Positions 49,203 through 61,394 of a stretch of 64,000 nt of DNA are shown here, one piece after another. The translations under genes were made by a program, and so were the position numbers. Numbering within the stretch: position 1 is the first letter of the stretch; each line of letters begins with the position of its first letter. The stretch is from Prostheceraeus crozeri (Eukaryota > Platyhelminthes > Polycladida > Euryleptidae), in NCBI GenBank assembly GCA_907163375.1, contig CAJQUW010006832.1, positions 186,001-250,000 on the forward strand. The letters are read 5' to 3'. The notes below the pieces were generated by a model that was not told the DNA's origin, did not search any database, and was given only the letters and a program-made list of their open reading frames with translations.

Positions 49203-49751
49203 GCTTCTATCATCATTTTTATGGATTGTGAGGGTGAACCTGTGCAGGAGCTCAGTGCTATTGCTATGAACAATTGGGCATATCAGATTGTTAGTGTCTA
49301 TCATCAACATGCCAACTGTGATCCCAATGTTGATCAATGGGCGAGAAAACACATTCATGGACTTAATCTGAAATATTTGCAAGACTATGGCTTTTCTTGT
49401 GAGACTGCTCTTCTTACTGACTTTAAATGATGGTTAGCTGCTTTCAATGTTATACGCATCTTTTGTAATAATCCTGGTAAGGAGAGGAAAGTATTTCCCA
49501 ATCTAGTCATTAATGATATTTTGCTCCCACCTTGGGATAGTAGAGTGAATCAACACTATCATGAAGTCACGAAACGTTTTAAGGATTTGTGTGTTCCTAT
49601 TTTGTCTGTTCGTTGTAGTAGCTACGTTCATAACCAATGCTTCTTTCCTCCTTACCTCAACACTGCCAAAGTCCTATATGGTTATCATTGCTCGCTTTAT
49701 GACAGTTACCAGCTGTATCTATTTTATCTGTTTCAAACCATTGATTTGTAA
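49203..49751 (+). CDS. Gene 3, left arm: DEDDh-exonuclease-like region
   Basis: The region begins after an acceptor-like TTTCCGTTTTAG. Its N-terminal part reads FMDCEGEPVQELSAI, matching the Exo I motif (D-x-E) of the DEDDh/RNase T 3'-5' exonuclease fold. The far end has YGYHCSLYDSYQLYLFY, matching Exo III (H-x4-D). Lengths and spacing suit a small DnaQ-like domain of about 180 residues. The Exo II Asp is not assigned with confidence. The coding potential looks interrupted about once in each arm, identically, so it is either a fossil or uses a non-standard way of expression. An AATAAA follows at 49774. If active, it would trim DNA or RNA ends. Confidence 0.5.
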
Positions 49752-49773
49752 TGCATGCTTGTTACAGTTATTC

Positions 49774-49779
49774 AATAAA
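49774..49779 (+). terminator. Poly(A) signal AATAAA after gene 3, left arm
   Basis: AATAAA lies 23 bases after the last in-frame stop of gene 3. Its inverse copy is at 56302-56307. Confidence 0.55.
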
Positions 49780-49919
49780 TGTTATTATGCGAAGAGTTGT
49801 TGTTATCATGCAATGGATGGGTTAGATGAAGGGTGATCATATCTTTTTCAAATGACTGTGGAACATTGATATCCATGATGAAGATTAAAACAGTTGGATT
49901 TGATGACGAATAAGATTTA

Positions 49920-52900
49920 CTAGTTTGCCAGTTAGACTAAGCGTTCTACTATTTATAAATGAAAGATATAGTTTCAAAAGTTTACAGATTAAAAATAAAG
50001 TTTCAATAGTGTATGTGTTAGAAATAAAGTTTAAGCTGTTTCTATGTTAGAAATAAAATAAAGTTTCAAGAATTTACAAGTTAAAAATAAAGTTTCAACA
50101 CTGCGTACGTTAGAAATAAAGTTACATCTGTTTGTAAAATATTGCGGGATTTAACAGTGTGTAAGTTAGACTAAGCGTTCCACTATTTGTAAATGAAAGA
50201 TATAGTTTCAACAGTTTACAAGTTAAGAATAAAGTTTTATCTGTTTGTATGTTAGAAATAAAACAAAGTTTCAACCGTTTACAAGTTAAAAATAAAGTTT
50301 CAATAGTTTACAAGTTAAGAATAAAGTTTCAATAGTGTGTATGTTAAGAATAAAGTTTCATCTGTTTGTATGTTAGAAATAAAATGAAGTTTCACCATTT
50401 GGCAAGTTAAGAATAAAGTTTTATCTGTTTGTATGTTAGAAATAAAACAAAGTTTCACCCGTTTACAAGTTAAAAATAAAGTTTCAATAGTTTACAAGTT
50501 AAGAATAAAGTTTCAATAATGTGTATGTTAAGAATAAAGTTCTATCTGTTTATATGTTAGAAATAGAACGAAGTTTCACCAGTTTACAAGTTAAGAATAA
50601 AGTTCTATCTGTTTGTATGTTAGAAATAAAATGAAGTTTCATCAGTTTACAAGTTAGGAATAAAGTTTTATCTGTTTGTATGTTAGAAATAAAACAAAGT
50701 TTCAACCGTTAACAAGTTAAAAATAAAGTTTCAATAGTCTGCAAGTTAAAACTAATGTTTCAATAGTGCATATGTTAAGAATAAAGTTATATCTGCTTGT
50801 TTGTCAGAAATAAAATGAAGCTTCACCAGTTTAAAAGTTAAGAATAAAGTTTTATCTGCTTGTATGTGTACGTTAGAAAACAAGTTTCAACCGTTACCGT
50901 TTACAAGTTAAGAATAAAGTTTTATCTGTTTGTATGTTAGAAATAAAATGAAGTTTCACCAGTTGGCAAGTTAAGAATAAAGTTTTATCTGTTTGTATGT
51001 TAGAAATAAAATAAAGTTTCAACCGTTTACAAGTTAAAAATAAAGTTTCAACAGTGTGTACGTTAGAAATAAAGTTACATCTGTTTGTAAAATATTGCGG
51101 GATTTAATAGTTTGTAAGTTAGACTAAGCGTTCCACTATTTGTAAATGAAAGATATAGTTTCAACAGTTTACAAGTTAGGAATAAAGTTTTATCTGTTTG
51201 TATGTTAGAAATAAAACAAAGTTTTAACCGTTAACAAGTTAAAAATAAAGTTTCAATAGTTTGCAAGTTAAAACTAATGTTTCAATAGTGCATATGTTGA
51301 GAATAAAGTTTTATCTGTTTGTATGTTAGAAATAAAATGAAGCTTCACCAGTTTACAAGTTAAGAATAAAGTTTTATCTGCTTGTATGTCAGAAATGAAA
51401 TAAAGTTTCACCAGTTTAACAGTTAAAAATAAAGTTTCAATAATGTGTACGTTAGAAATAAAGTTTCAACCGTTACCGTTTACAAGTTAAAAATAAAGTT
51501 TCAATAGTGTGTATGTTTAGAATAAAGTTCTATCTGTTTATATGTTAGAAATAAAAATGAAGGTTCACCAGTTTACAAGTTAAGAATAAAGTTTATCTGT
51601 TTGTATGTTAGAAATACAATTAAGTTTCACCAGTTGGCTAGTTAAGAATAAAGTTTTATCTGTTTGTATGTTAGAAATAAAACAAAGTTTCAACCGTTTA
51701 CAAGTTAAAAATAAAGTTTCAATAGTGTGTATGTTAAGAATAAAGTTTTATCTGTTTGTATGTTAGAAATAAAATGAAGTTTCATCAGTTTACAAGTTAG
51801 GAATAAAATTTTATCTGTTCGTATGTTAGAAATAAAACAAAGTTTCAACCGTTAACAAGTTAAAAATAAAGTTTCAATAATGTGCAAGTTAAAACTTATG
51901 TCTCAATAGTGCGTATGTTAAGAATAAAGTTTTATCTGTTTGTATGTTAGAAAAATAATGAAGCTTCACCAGTTTACAAGTTAAGAATAAAGTTTTATCA
52001 GCCTGTATGTTAGAAATAAAATAAAGTTTCAATCGTTTACGAATTAAAAATAAAGTTTCAATAGTGTGTACGTTAGAAATAAAGTTACATCCGTTTGTAA
52101 AATAAGATTGCGGGATTTAATAGTTTGTAAGTTAGACTAAGCGTTCCACTATTTGTAAATGAAAGATATAGTTTCAACAGTTTACAAGTTAAGAATAAAG
52201 TTTTATCTGTTTGTATGTTAGAAATAAAACAAAGTTACAACCGTTAACAAGTTAAAAATAAAGTTTCAATAGTTTGCAAGTTAAAACTAATGTTTCAATA
52301 GTGCATATGTTAAGAATAAAGTTTTATCTGCTTGTATGTCAGAAATAAAATGAAGCTTCACCAGTTTACAAGTTAAGAATAAAGTTTTATCTGCTTGTAT
52401 GTCAGAAATGAAATAAAGTTTCACCAGTTTAACAGTTAAAAATAAAGTTTTAAATAATGTGTACGTTAGAAATAAAGTTTCAACCGTTACCGTTTACAAG
52501 TTAAAAATAAAGTTTCAATAGTGTGTATGTTTAGAATAAAGTTCTATCTCTTTATATGTTAGAAATAAAAATGAAGGTTCACCAGTTTACAAGTTAAGAA
52601 TAAAGTTTTATCTGTTTGTATGTCAGAAATAAAATTAAGTTTCACCAGTTGGCTAGTTAAGAATAAAGTTTTATCTGTTTGTATGTTAGAAATAAAACAA
52701 AGTTTCAACCGTTTACAAGTTAAAAATAAAGTTTCAATAGTTTACAAGTTAAGAATAAAGTTTCAATAGTGTGCAAGTTAAGAATAAAGTTTTATCTGTT
52801 TGTATGTTAGAAATAAAATGAAGTTTCACCAGTTTACAAGTTAAGAATAAAGTTCTATCTGTTTGTATGTTAGAAATAAAATGAAGTTTCATCAGTTTAC

Positions 52901-54389
52901 AAGTTAGGAATAAAGTTTTATCTGTTCGTATGTTAGAAATAAAACAAAGTTTCAACCGTTAACAAGTTAAAAATAAAGTTTCAATAATGTGCAAGTTAAA
53001 ACTTATGTCTCAATAGTGCGTATGTTAAGAATAAAGTTTTATCTGTTTGTATGTTAGAAAAATAATGAAGCTTCACCAGTTTACAAGTTAAGAATAAAGT
53101 TTTATCAGCCTGTATGTTAGAAATAAAATAAAGTTTCAATCGTTTACGAATTAAAAATAAAGTTTCAATAGTGTGTACGTTAGAAATAAAGTTACATCCG
53201 TTTGTAAAATAAGATTGCGGGATTTAATAGTTTGTAAGTTAGACTAAGCGTTCCACTATTTGTAAATGAAAGATATAGTTTCAACAGTTTACAAGTTAAG
53301 AATAAAGTTTTATCTGTTTGTATGTTAGAAATAAAACAAAGTTACAACCGTTAACAAGTTAAAAATAAAGTTTCAATAGTTTGCAAGTTAAAACTAATGT
53401 TTCAATAGTGCATATGTTAAGAATAAAGTTTTATCTGCTTGTATGTCAGAAATAAAATGAAGCTTCACCAGTTTACAAGTTAAGAATAAAGTTTTATCTG
53501 CTTGTATGTCAGAAATGAAATAAAGTTTCACCAGTTTAACAGTTAAAAATAAAGTTTTAAATAATGTGTACGTTAGAAATAAAGTTTCAACCGTTACCGT
53601 TTACAAGTTAAAAATAAAGTTTCAATAGTGTGTATGTTTAGAATAAAGTTCTATCTCTTTATATGTTAGAAATAAAAATGAAGGTTCACCAGTTTACAAG
53701 TTAAGAATAAAGTTTTATCTGTTTGTATGTCAGAAATAAAATTAAGTTTCACCAGTTGGCTAGTTAAGAATAAAGTTTTATCTGTTTGTATGTTAGAAAT
53801 AAAACAAAGTTTCAACCGTTTACAAGTTAAAAATAAAGTTTCAATAGTTTACAAGTTAAGAATAAAGTTTCAATAGTGTGCAAGTTAAGAATAAAGTTTT
53901 ATCTGTTTGTATGTTAGAAATAAAATGAAGTTTCACCAGTTTACAAGTTAAGAATAAAGTTCTATCTGTTTGTATGTTAGAAATAAAATGAAGTTTCATC
54001 AGTTTACAAGTTAGGAATAAAGTTTTATCTGTTTGTATGTTAGAAATAAAACAAACTTTCAACCGTTAACAAGTTAAAAATAAAGTTTCAATAATGTGCA
54101 AGTTAAAACTTATGTCTCAATAGTGCGTATGTTAAGAATAAAGTTTTATCTGTTTGTATGTTAGAAATATAATTAAGCTTCACCAGTTTACAAGTTAAGA
54201 ATAAAGTTTTATCAGCTTGTATGTTAGAAATAAAATAAAATTTCAATCGTTTACAAATTAAAAATAAAGTTTCAATAGTGTGTACGTTAGAAATAAAGTT
54301 TCAACCGTTTACAAGTTAAAAATAAAGTTTCAACAGTGTCTACGTTAGAAATAAAGTTTTATCTGTTTGTAAAGTACGATCGTAGGATT
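49920..54389 (+). repeat. Central array, left half: ~29-bp units each with AATAAA on the plus strand
   Basis: Units such as GTTTCAATAGTTTACAAGTT+AAAAATAAA and GTTTTATCTGTTTGTATGTT+AGAAATAAA alternate, with 5-bp spacers like ACAAA or ATGAA. Nearly every unit ends in AATAAA. A landmark unit (GTTAGACTAAGCGTTCCACT) recurs near 50165, 51120, 52135 and 53236, showing a higher-order period of about 1.0-1.1 kb. The last two of these blocks are nearly identical over about 1.1 kb. ORFs inside (for example 52749-52955 and 53856-54062, minus strand) are repeat shadows. Confidence 0.92.
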
Positions 54390-56165
54390 ATTTTTATTTC
54401 TATTTTTATATATTTATTTCTAACGTACACACTGTTGAAATTTTATTTTGTTTCTAACATATAAACAGCTAAAACTTTATTTCTAACGTACACACTGTTG
54501 AAACTTTATTTTTAACTTGTAAACGGCTGAAACTTTATTTCTAACGCACAAAGCGCTTAAACTTTATTTCCATCATACGCACTATTGAAACTTTATTTTA
54601 ATCTGTAAACTGTTGAAACGATATTTTTCATTTACAACTAGTAGAACGCTGAGTCTAACTTGCAAACTAGTAAATCTTGCGATCTTGTCTTACAAACAGT
54701 TATACCTTTCTTTCTGGCATATAAAGTGTTATACCTCTATTTCTAACATACAAGCAGTTAAAACTTTATTTCTAACTTACAAACAGATAAAACTTTATTC
54801 CTAACGTACACACTGTTGAAACTTTATTTTTCAGCTTGTAAACTGCTGGAACTTTGTTTTGTTTCTAACATATAAACAGATAAAACTTTATTTCTAACGT
54901 ACACACTGTTGGAACTTTATTTTTAACTTGTAAACGGTCGAAACTTTATTTTATTTCTAACACACGCACACACAAACAGTCATAATTTTATTTCTAACGT
55001 GCACACTATTGAAACTTTATTTTAATCTGTAAACTGTTGAGACGATATTTTTCATTTACAACTAGTAGAATGCTGAGTCTAACTTGTAAACTAGTAAATC
55101 CTACGATCGTACTTTACAAACAGATAAAACTTTATTTCTAACGTAGACCCTGTTGAAACTTTATTTTTAACTTGTAAACGGTTGAAACTTTATTTTTAAT
55201 TTGTAAACTGGTGAAACTTCATTTTATTTCTAACATACAAACAGATAGAACTTTATTCTTAACTTGTAAACTGGTGAAACTTCGTTCTATTTCTAACATA
55301 TAAACAAATAGAACTTTATTCTTAACATACACATTATTGAAACTTTATTCTTAACTTGTAAACTATTGAAACTTTATTTTTAACTTGTAAACGGTTGAAA
55401 CTTTGTTTTATTTCTAACATACAAACAGATAAAACTTTATTCTTAACTTGCCAACTGGTGAAACTTCATTTTATTTCTAACATACAAACAGATAGAACTT
55501 TATTCTTTACTTGTAAACTGGTGAAACTTTGTTCTATTTCTAACATATAAACAGATAGAACTTTATTCTTAACATACACACTATTGAAACTTTATTTTTA
55601 ACTTGTAAACGGTAACGGATGAAACTTTAGTTCTAACGTACACATACAAGCAGATCAAACTTTATTCTTAACTTTTAAACTGGTGAAGCTTCATTTTATT
55701 TCTGACATACAAGCAGATAAAACTTTATTCTTAACATATGCACTATTGAAACATTAGTTTTAACTTGTAAACTATTGAAACTTTATTTTTAACTTGTTAA
55801 CGGTTGAAACTTTGTTTTATTTCTAACATACAAACAGATAAAACTTTATTCTTAACTTGTAAACTGTTGAAACTATATCTTTCATTTACAAATAGTGGAA
55901 CGCTTAGTCTAACTTACAAACTATTAAATCCCGCAATCTTATTTTACAAACAGATGTAACTTTATTTCTAACGTACACAGTGTTGAAACTTTATTTTTAA
56001 CTTGTAAACTCTTGAAACTTTATTTTATTTCTAACATAGAAACAGCTTAAACTTTATTTCTAACACATACACTATTGAAACTTTATTTTTAATCTGCGAA
56101 CTGTTGAAACTATATCTTTCATTTACAAATAATAGAACGTTTAGTCTAACTTGCAAACTAGTAAA
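54390..56165 (-). repeat. Central array, right half: same units with AATAAA on the minus strand
   Basis: From about 54400 the units read in inverse form (CTTTATTTCTAACGTACACA, CTTTATTTTTAACTTGTAAAC), so AATAAA lies on the minus strand. The turn-over point is AT-rich (TTATTTTTATTTCTATTTTTA). The sequence GTTTGTAAAGTACGATCGTA at 54370 recurs inverted near 55100-55120, so the exact mirror point has been displaced by array turnover. This half is about 2.7 kb shorter than the left half. Confidence 0.92.
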
Positions 56166-56301
56166 TCTTATTCGTCATCAAATCCAACTGTTTTAATCTT
56201 CATTATGGATATCAATGTTCCACAGTCATTTCAAAAAGATATGATCACCCTTCATCTAACCCATCCATTGCATGATAACAACAACTCTTCGCATAATAAC
56301 A

Positions 56302-56307
56302 TTTATT
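56302..56307 (-). terminator. Poly(A) signal after gene 3, right arm
   Basis: TTTATT on the plus strand is the inverse copy of the AATAAA at 49774-49779. Confidence 0.55.
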
Positions 56308-56329
56308 GAATAACTGTAACAAGCATGCA

Positions 56330-56878
56330 TTACAAATCAATGGTTTGAAACAGATAAAATAGATACAGCTGGTAACTGTCATAAAGCGAGCAATGATAAC
56401 CATATAGGACTTTGGCAGTGTTGAGGTAAGGAGGAAAGAAGCATTGGTTATGAACGTAGCTACTACAACGAACAGACAAAATAGGAACACACAAATCCTT
56501 AAAACGTTTCGTGACTTCATGATAGTGTTGATTCACTCTACTATCCCAAGGTGGGAGCAAAATATCATTAATGACTAAATTGGGAAATACTTTCCTCTCC
56601 TTACCAGGATTATTACAAAAGATGCGTATAACATTGAAAGCAGCTAACCATCATTTAAAGTCAGTAAGAAGAGCAGTCTCACAAGAAAAGCCATAGTCTT
56701 GCAAATATTTCAGATTAAGTCCATGAATGTGTTTTCTCGCCCATTGATCAACATTGGGATCACAGTTGGCATGTTGATGATAGACACTAACAATCTGATA
56801 TGCCCAATTGTTCATAGCAATAGCACTGAGCTCCTGCACAGGTTCACCCTCACAATCCATAAAAATGATGATAGAAGC
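56330..56878 (-). CDS. Gene 3, right arm: DEDDh-exonuclease-like region
   Basis: Inverse copy of the left-arm region at 49203-49751. The translated blocks are the same in the parts I compared, including the D-C-E and H-C-S-L-Y-D motifs and the same interruption. Identity of both arms means a defect, if it is one, predates the duplication or spread by conversion. It is transcribed towards the centre, like its partner. Confidence 0.5.
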
Positions 56879-56911
56879 CTAAAACGGAAATTACACATCT
56901 AAGGAAACGTT

Positions 56912-57037
56912 CTATAACATATCACAAAATGAAGAATTACATCGATGCTTTTCACGACAAAATACACGAATGATATGATGGCAACGAAGAAGTAAAATGT
57001 ATCTGATAAGACCACGTCCACGACACTCAAAGCACAT
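56912..57037 (-). CDS. Short Cys-rich block, right arm (uncertain)
   Basis: Inverse copy of 49044-49169, with the same CFEC and RCHH...C...C pattern and the same uncertainty. Confidence 0.3.
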   Translation of the reverse strand: MCFECRGRGLIRYILLLRCHHIIRVFCREKHRCNSSFCDML

Positions 57038-57071
57038 AAGCGAATTGTCATAGGGTAGAGTTAGGAAAGGA

Positions 57072-57846
57072 TTAGCAATTCTCTTTCCTTGACTTGCGTT
57101 TGGAGGTAGCATTCTTGCCCGACTTGCGCTTCGTACCACCCCCGTTAAGGATTTCGTCAATAATGTCATCTACGCTGGGTGGCTTTGGAATATATAGGAT
57201 GGATTCAGTGTATATCGAGAGAGAGGCTATTTCGTTATCCTTGTGCTGACCATAATATAGCCCATTCACTTTGAAAATGACATCCCAAGTACCTTCTCCG
57301 AGCTCATCACAACTGATGGGTATTGATTGATCTCCATCCTTTTTATAATAACTACACCAATGTGATAATGGTAGGCAAATTTGATTGCCATCCCAAATCT
57401 TTCTATATGGAGTATCTTTTTCATCTCTCGCCTTCCACTCTTGAGCAAGAGGAGTAGGAATGTCCATATTTAATGTCACGTACTCTTCAATAATGTCAAG
57501 TTGGTGGCGAATGTACGGACTCACGGGGATGAGTATGTAGTCCCCATACTGATTGCTCAATATCTTCACATCAGTGGAAGGGAGCATTCCCGTTTGCAGT
57601 ACTACGCTGTGATCCTCATGACGCAAGACTTGTTTAAATTTACGCTGTAGCGGTGTAGGATTATGTACCTTTGTTGTTTCTTCCACTGGTCTCAGTTGTA
57701 GATGATCTGATCGTAGCGAACCTTGTAACGTTTGACCGCCATTTTGTCTTACTAGTGCAGCAGATTGAGTAGATGCCTGAAAATGAAAAAGATTATATTA
57801 AGTTAACGTTCAAGGGAGGAGAGGGTGGAAAGTAGCGACTTACCAT
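57072..57846 (-). CDS. Gene 2, right arm: 235-aa protein with basic tail (unknown function)
   Basis: Inverse copy of the left gene 2. The exons are 57844-57846 (ATG only) and 57072-57776, around a 67-bp intron (57777-57843). Compared with the left copy I see four changes: Ala for Thr in IPTPLxQEW, Ser for Arg in SIPIxCDEL, Leu for Pro in EIASxSIY, and Glu for Lys in DDIIDxIL. All four base differences change the amino acid, which gives no sign of purifying selection since the copies parted, although the number is very small. The frame is open throughout. Confidence 0.75.
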
Positions 57847-57956
57847 TTTAGTTGGATAATATAACAGGGATGTAGAGAGAGAGAGAGAGTGTGCGTCCGT
57901 CACTTGTACGATTCAACGATGGAATGATTCTCACTGTGGAAGGCTCTCTATTTATA
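57844..57956 (-). promoter_or_regulatory. Promoter and leader of gene 2, right arm
   Basis: The TATA box lies at 57949-57956 (TATTTATA on the plus strand). The leader has a GA/CT run two bases shorter than in the left arm, then the ATG/GTAAGT junction at 57844. Confidence 0.65.
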
Positions 57957-58559
57957 AAGGAATGCTTGATTCTCATTAGACAACAATCCTCATTGGAGAA
58001 TAGAACTTATCTAGTAAAGCTGGCACGCTAACGAGTGTGACTGCAGAAACATTTCTTCAACGTTCGCTACGTTTCACAACAACCTGTCAAAGACTTCTTA
58101 CAAACTTATTTCAACATTTGCATTTAAGCGAACATGTGCTTCACATATTCTACACGAACGGTTAACGCATGTAATATAAAACCCTAAATCCAACCGTAGA
58201 GGAGCCTAGCCTTGGATTATGAACTTTACAACCCATGCGATTCAATGTCATGGAACTAGCTCTCACACACTCAACGTGTGTGACAACATCTGGTTTTATA
58301 AAACATTCAACGCTGACTATAAGACCTTGTGTGAAACAATCTACACAGCGCAGTAAAACTTTCTAGCGCTGTGGTGAACACTGTTTTCATATAACATTCT
58401 AAACTCGCAGTCTTACTGCAGTAGAAAACTGCTTTTACTAAACCTGATGAAGCTAATCTAACAGTCATGAAGTTTGAATTTCTAATAGGAAAACATTTGG
58501 CAACTGTCTCCAATAAAACTTTCTAACACTGTGAACGTAAGTTACAAGACAATCTAAAC

Positions 58560-59950
58560 TGTGCAGTAAAACCTTCTAAAACTTTCTAGTCCTGTGATGA
58601 GTTCGGTCAGTCATACAACGTCAATGATCAAACTTTATTCTCACAAACGTGCGTCGCGGTAAATTATTTGACTACACTAACGCTTACATTTCATGACATG
58701 TGTGTTTCATAAAACGTCATGATCAAACTTTTCTAACTATACATCAACCTGTGTTGCAGTAAAACTTTTACAAACCATGATACACTTCTAACGACACTCA
58801 CGAATACAACTTCGATGATCAGACTTTACTTTCTCAAACGGGTGTCACAGTGAAATTATTTGACTACACTAACTTTGCAAACCATGATACACTTTCTGAG
58901 TAGACTTACAAATAAAACGTTGATGATCAAACTTTCTAACTATACATCAACCTGTGTTGCAATAAAACTTTTTTACAACATGATAAAGTTTCTGACTACA
59001 CTAACTTTGCTTTTACAAACCATGATACAGTTTCTGACTAGTCTTACGAATACAACGTTGATGATCAAACTTTTCTAACTATACATGAACCTGTGTTGCA
59101 GTAAAACTTTTACAAACCATGATACACTTTCTAACGACACTCACGAATACAACTTCGATGATCAGACTTTACTTTCTCAAACGGGTGTCACAGTAAAATT
59201 ATTTGACTACACTAACTTTGCAAACCATGATACACTTTCTGACTAGACTTACGAATACAACATTGATGATCAAACTTTCTAACTATACATCAACCTGTGT
59301 TGCAATAAAACTTTTGTACAACATGATAAAGTTTCTGACTACAATAACTTTGCTTTTACAAACCATGATAGTTTTTGACTAGACTTACGAATACAACGTT
59401 GATGATCAAACTTTTCTAACTATACATCAACCTGTGTTGCAATAAAACTTTTTTACAACATGATAAAGTTTCTGACTACACTAACTTTGCTTTTACAAAC
59501 CATGATACAGTTTCTGACTAGTCTTACGAATACAACGTTGATGATCAAACTTTTCTAACTATACATCAACCTGTGTTGCAGTAAAACTTTTACAAACCAT
59601 GATACACTTTCTAACGACACTCACGAATACAACTTCGATGATCAGACTTTACTTTCTCAAACGGGTGTCACAGTAAAATTATTTGACTACACTAACTTTG
59701 CAAACCATGATACACTTTCTGACTAGACTTACGAATACAACATTGATGATCAAACTTTCTAACTATACATCAACCTGTGTTGCAATAAAACTTTTGTACA
59801 ACATGATAAAGTTTCTGACTACACTAACTTTGCTTTTACAAACCATGATAGTTTTTGACTAGACTTACGAATACAACGTTGATGATCAAACTTTTCTAAC
59901 TATACATGAACCTGTGTTGCAGTAAAACCTTTGTACGACACTGACAAGAG
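58560..59950. repeat. Right 342-bp higher-order tandem array
   Basis: Inverse of the left array (46600-47560), with the words GATGATCAAACTTTCTAACT, CAACCTGTGTTGCAATAAAA and GATCAGACTTTACTTTCTCA. The last recurs near 58819, 59160 and 59640, so one interval is about 140 bp longer by an extra sub-unit. In total it is about 480 bp longer than its partner. Confidence 0.85.
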
Positions 59951-60157
59951 CTTGTTCACTAGCAAAGAGAGAAGTCTGTGATGTGTTGCGTGTGGCGCAT
60001 GAATGTCCTCCCTTCATTCCATTCATCATTTTTCTTCCCCTCTGCATTCCATATCCGTAGATATGTGGCGGGCTTGGGACCGCTTTAGCTGCATTAGAAG
60101 GTTGACCCTTAAGAGAGCCCATGGGTCGTTCTCGGGATGATTGGAGGAATATGGAAC

Positions 60158-61394
60158 TCAAGCTTGCCGCTTCGCCTCCGGCTCGTTGACGGAAGCAGGT
60201 GGGCGCTTCTCATTGATATCTGTAAAGAAAGAAGTTGTTAGTTATCATCTTGAACTCTAAGTTACTTGTTTTAACTTACAGATCTTCTCCGGACGTGGTT
60301 CGAACAGGAATCCTGTGATTGCCTCCTTATGGTCGAATGTAAAATGAAGGCATTCGATACCTTTTTTAGCCCTGCTGTAACACATTTCGTCTCTGCCACG
60401 TTCACAGAGGAGCGGTCTTGCGGGCACACCTCCTTTCTTATCTAGGGGAATGTGGAGGCGACTTGATCGTCGAGTACTGCTACTCTTCACTTGTTGGTGC
60501 AGCTCCTGATTAGTCGCCACCACCTTCCCCAACTGCTTTCGCAGCCCTTCCACCTCCTCCCTCATCTTTCTCAACTCCTTCTCTTGACTCTCTCTCGATC
60601 AGGAGCTGTTCTTCTCTGGCCTTACTAGCGAGGTGCGAGAACCTCTCGCGATCGAGCTCTCCTTCTTTCTCAAGAAGACTAGCTTGAGTCTTCTTGAGCT
60701 CCTGAGTGACTCGCGAGAGGTTCTCGGAACTCGCTTTATAGAAGAAACAGTCGCTCTTCCACACTGCCAACTCATTCTTCAGCTTGTCATAGTCATCGAC
60801 CAGTGGTGGGCGCATAATGAAGTTGCGACATTGAGCCGCAATCCCACCACTGCTCGATGACTTAGCCGGCTGCACCTCGCTATCGAGGTCGACTTCCCTC
60901 ACCGACTCTACCTCGCTATCGAGGTAGACACTCTCGACTAGGTGAGCCTTCGCCGAGCCTTTTTCCTCCTCCTCCTCTTCCTCACTGTCGCTGCTACTAG
61001 TAGCCGACTCATCGCTAGAGGAGGATTTACTCGACTTCGGAGAAGACTCAATCGGAGTGGGTGAGAGAGCCTTTGCTGGCACACTAGATGAGGGAGGCTC
61101 TGCTGACGCGATAGACTCGACAGCGCACTGAGTCTCCAGAGCTTTTAACTCTGAGCTGAAGAGACTTTGCTTCGTCTCCTCAGTCAGCTCTGGTTGACTG
61201 CAACTGCTATGCTTCGCATGCCACTCCGGTAACGTCTCGACAAGGCGAGATGTATTATGGCTGCTGCAAAAGTATCGCATGCCCCCTACCATTCGCTTAT
61301 TCACACAAGAGTGTTTCTTAAAGGCATCACTGCGAAAGATTTTTCTGCAAACGCAGAGCTTGAAAGCCGTCTTGGCATTATTGTAGTTAACCAT
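60158..61394 (-). CDS. Gene 1, right arm: zinc-finger-like, acidic, coiled-coil protein (unknown function)
   Basis: Inverse copy of the left gene 1, with the ATG at 61394 and the last stop at 60158-60160. The long N-terminal part (to about 60510) is identical in protein sequence to the left copy. The second block differs by one residue (Pro for Leu in FEPRxEKIC). The 60-bp intron is at 60220-60279. It shows the same zinc-finger-like N-terminus, acidic Ser/Glu run and coiled coil, with the same unresolved relation between its two frames. Confidence 0.65.

Noticed and set aside
52749-52955. Repetitive 68-aa minus-strand ORF (and 53856-54062)
   Set aside because: It is a translation of the AATAAA unit array, with period equal to the repeat. 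There is no start context or domain.
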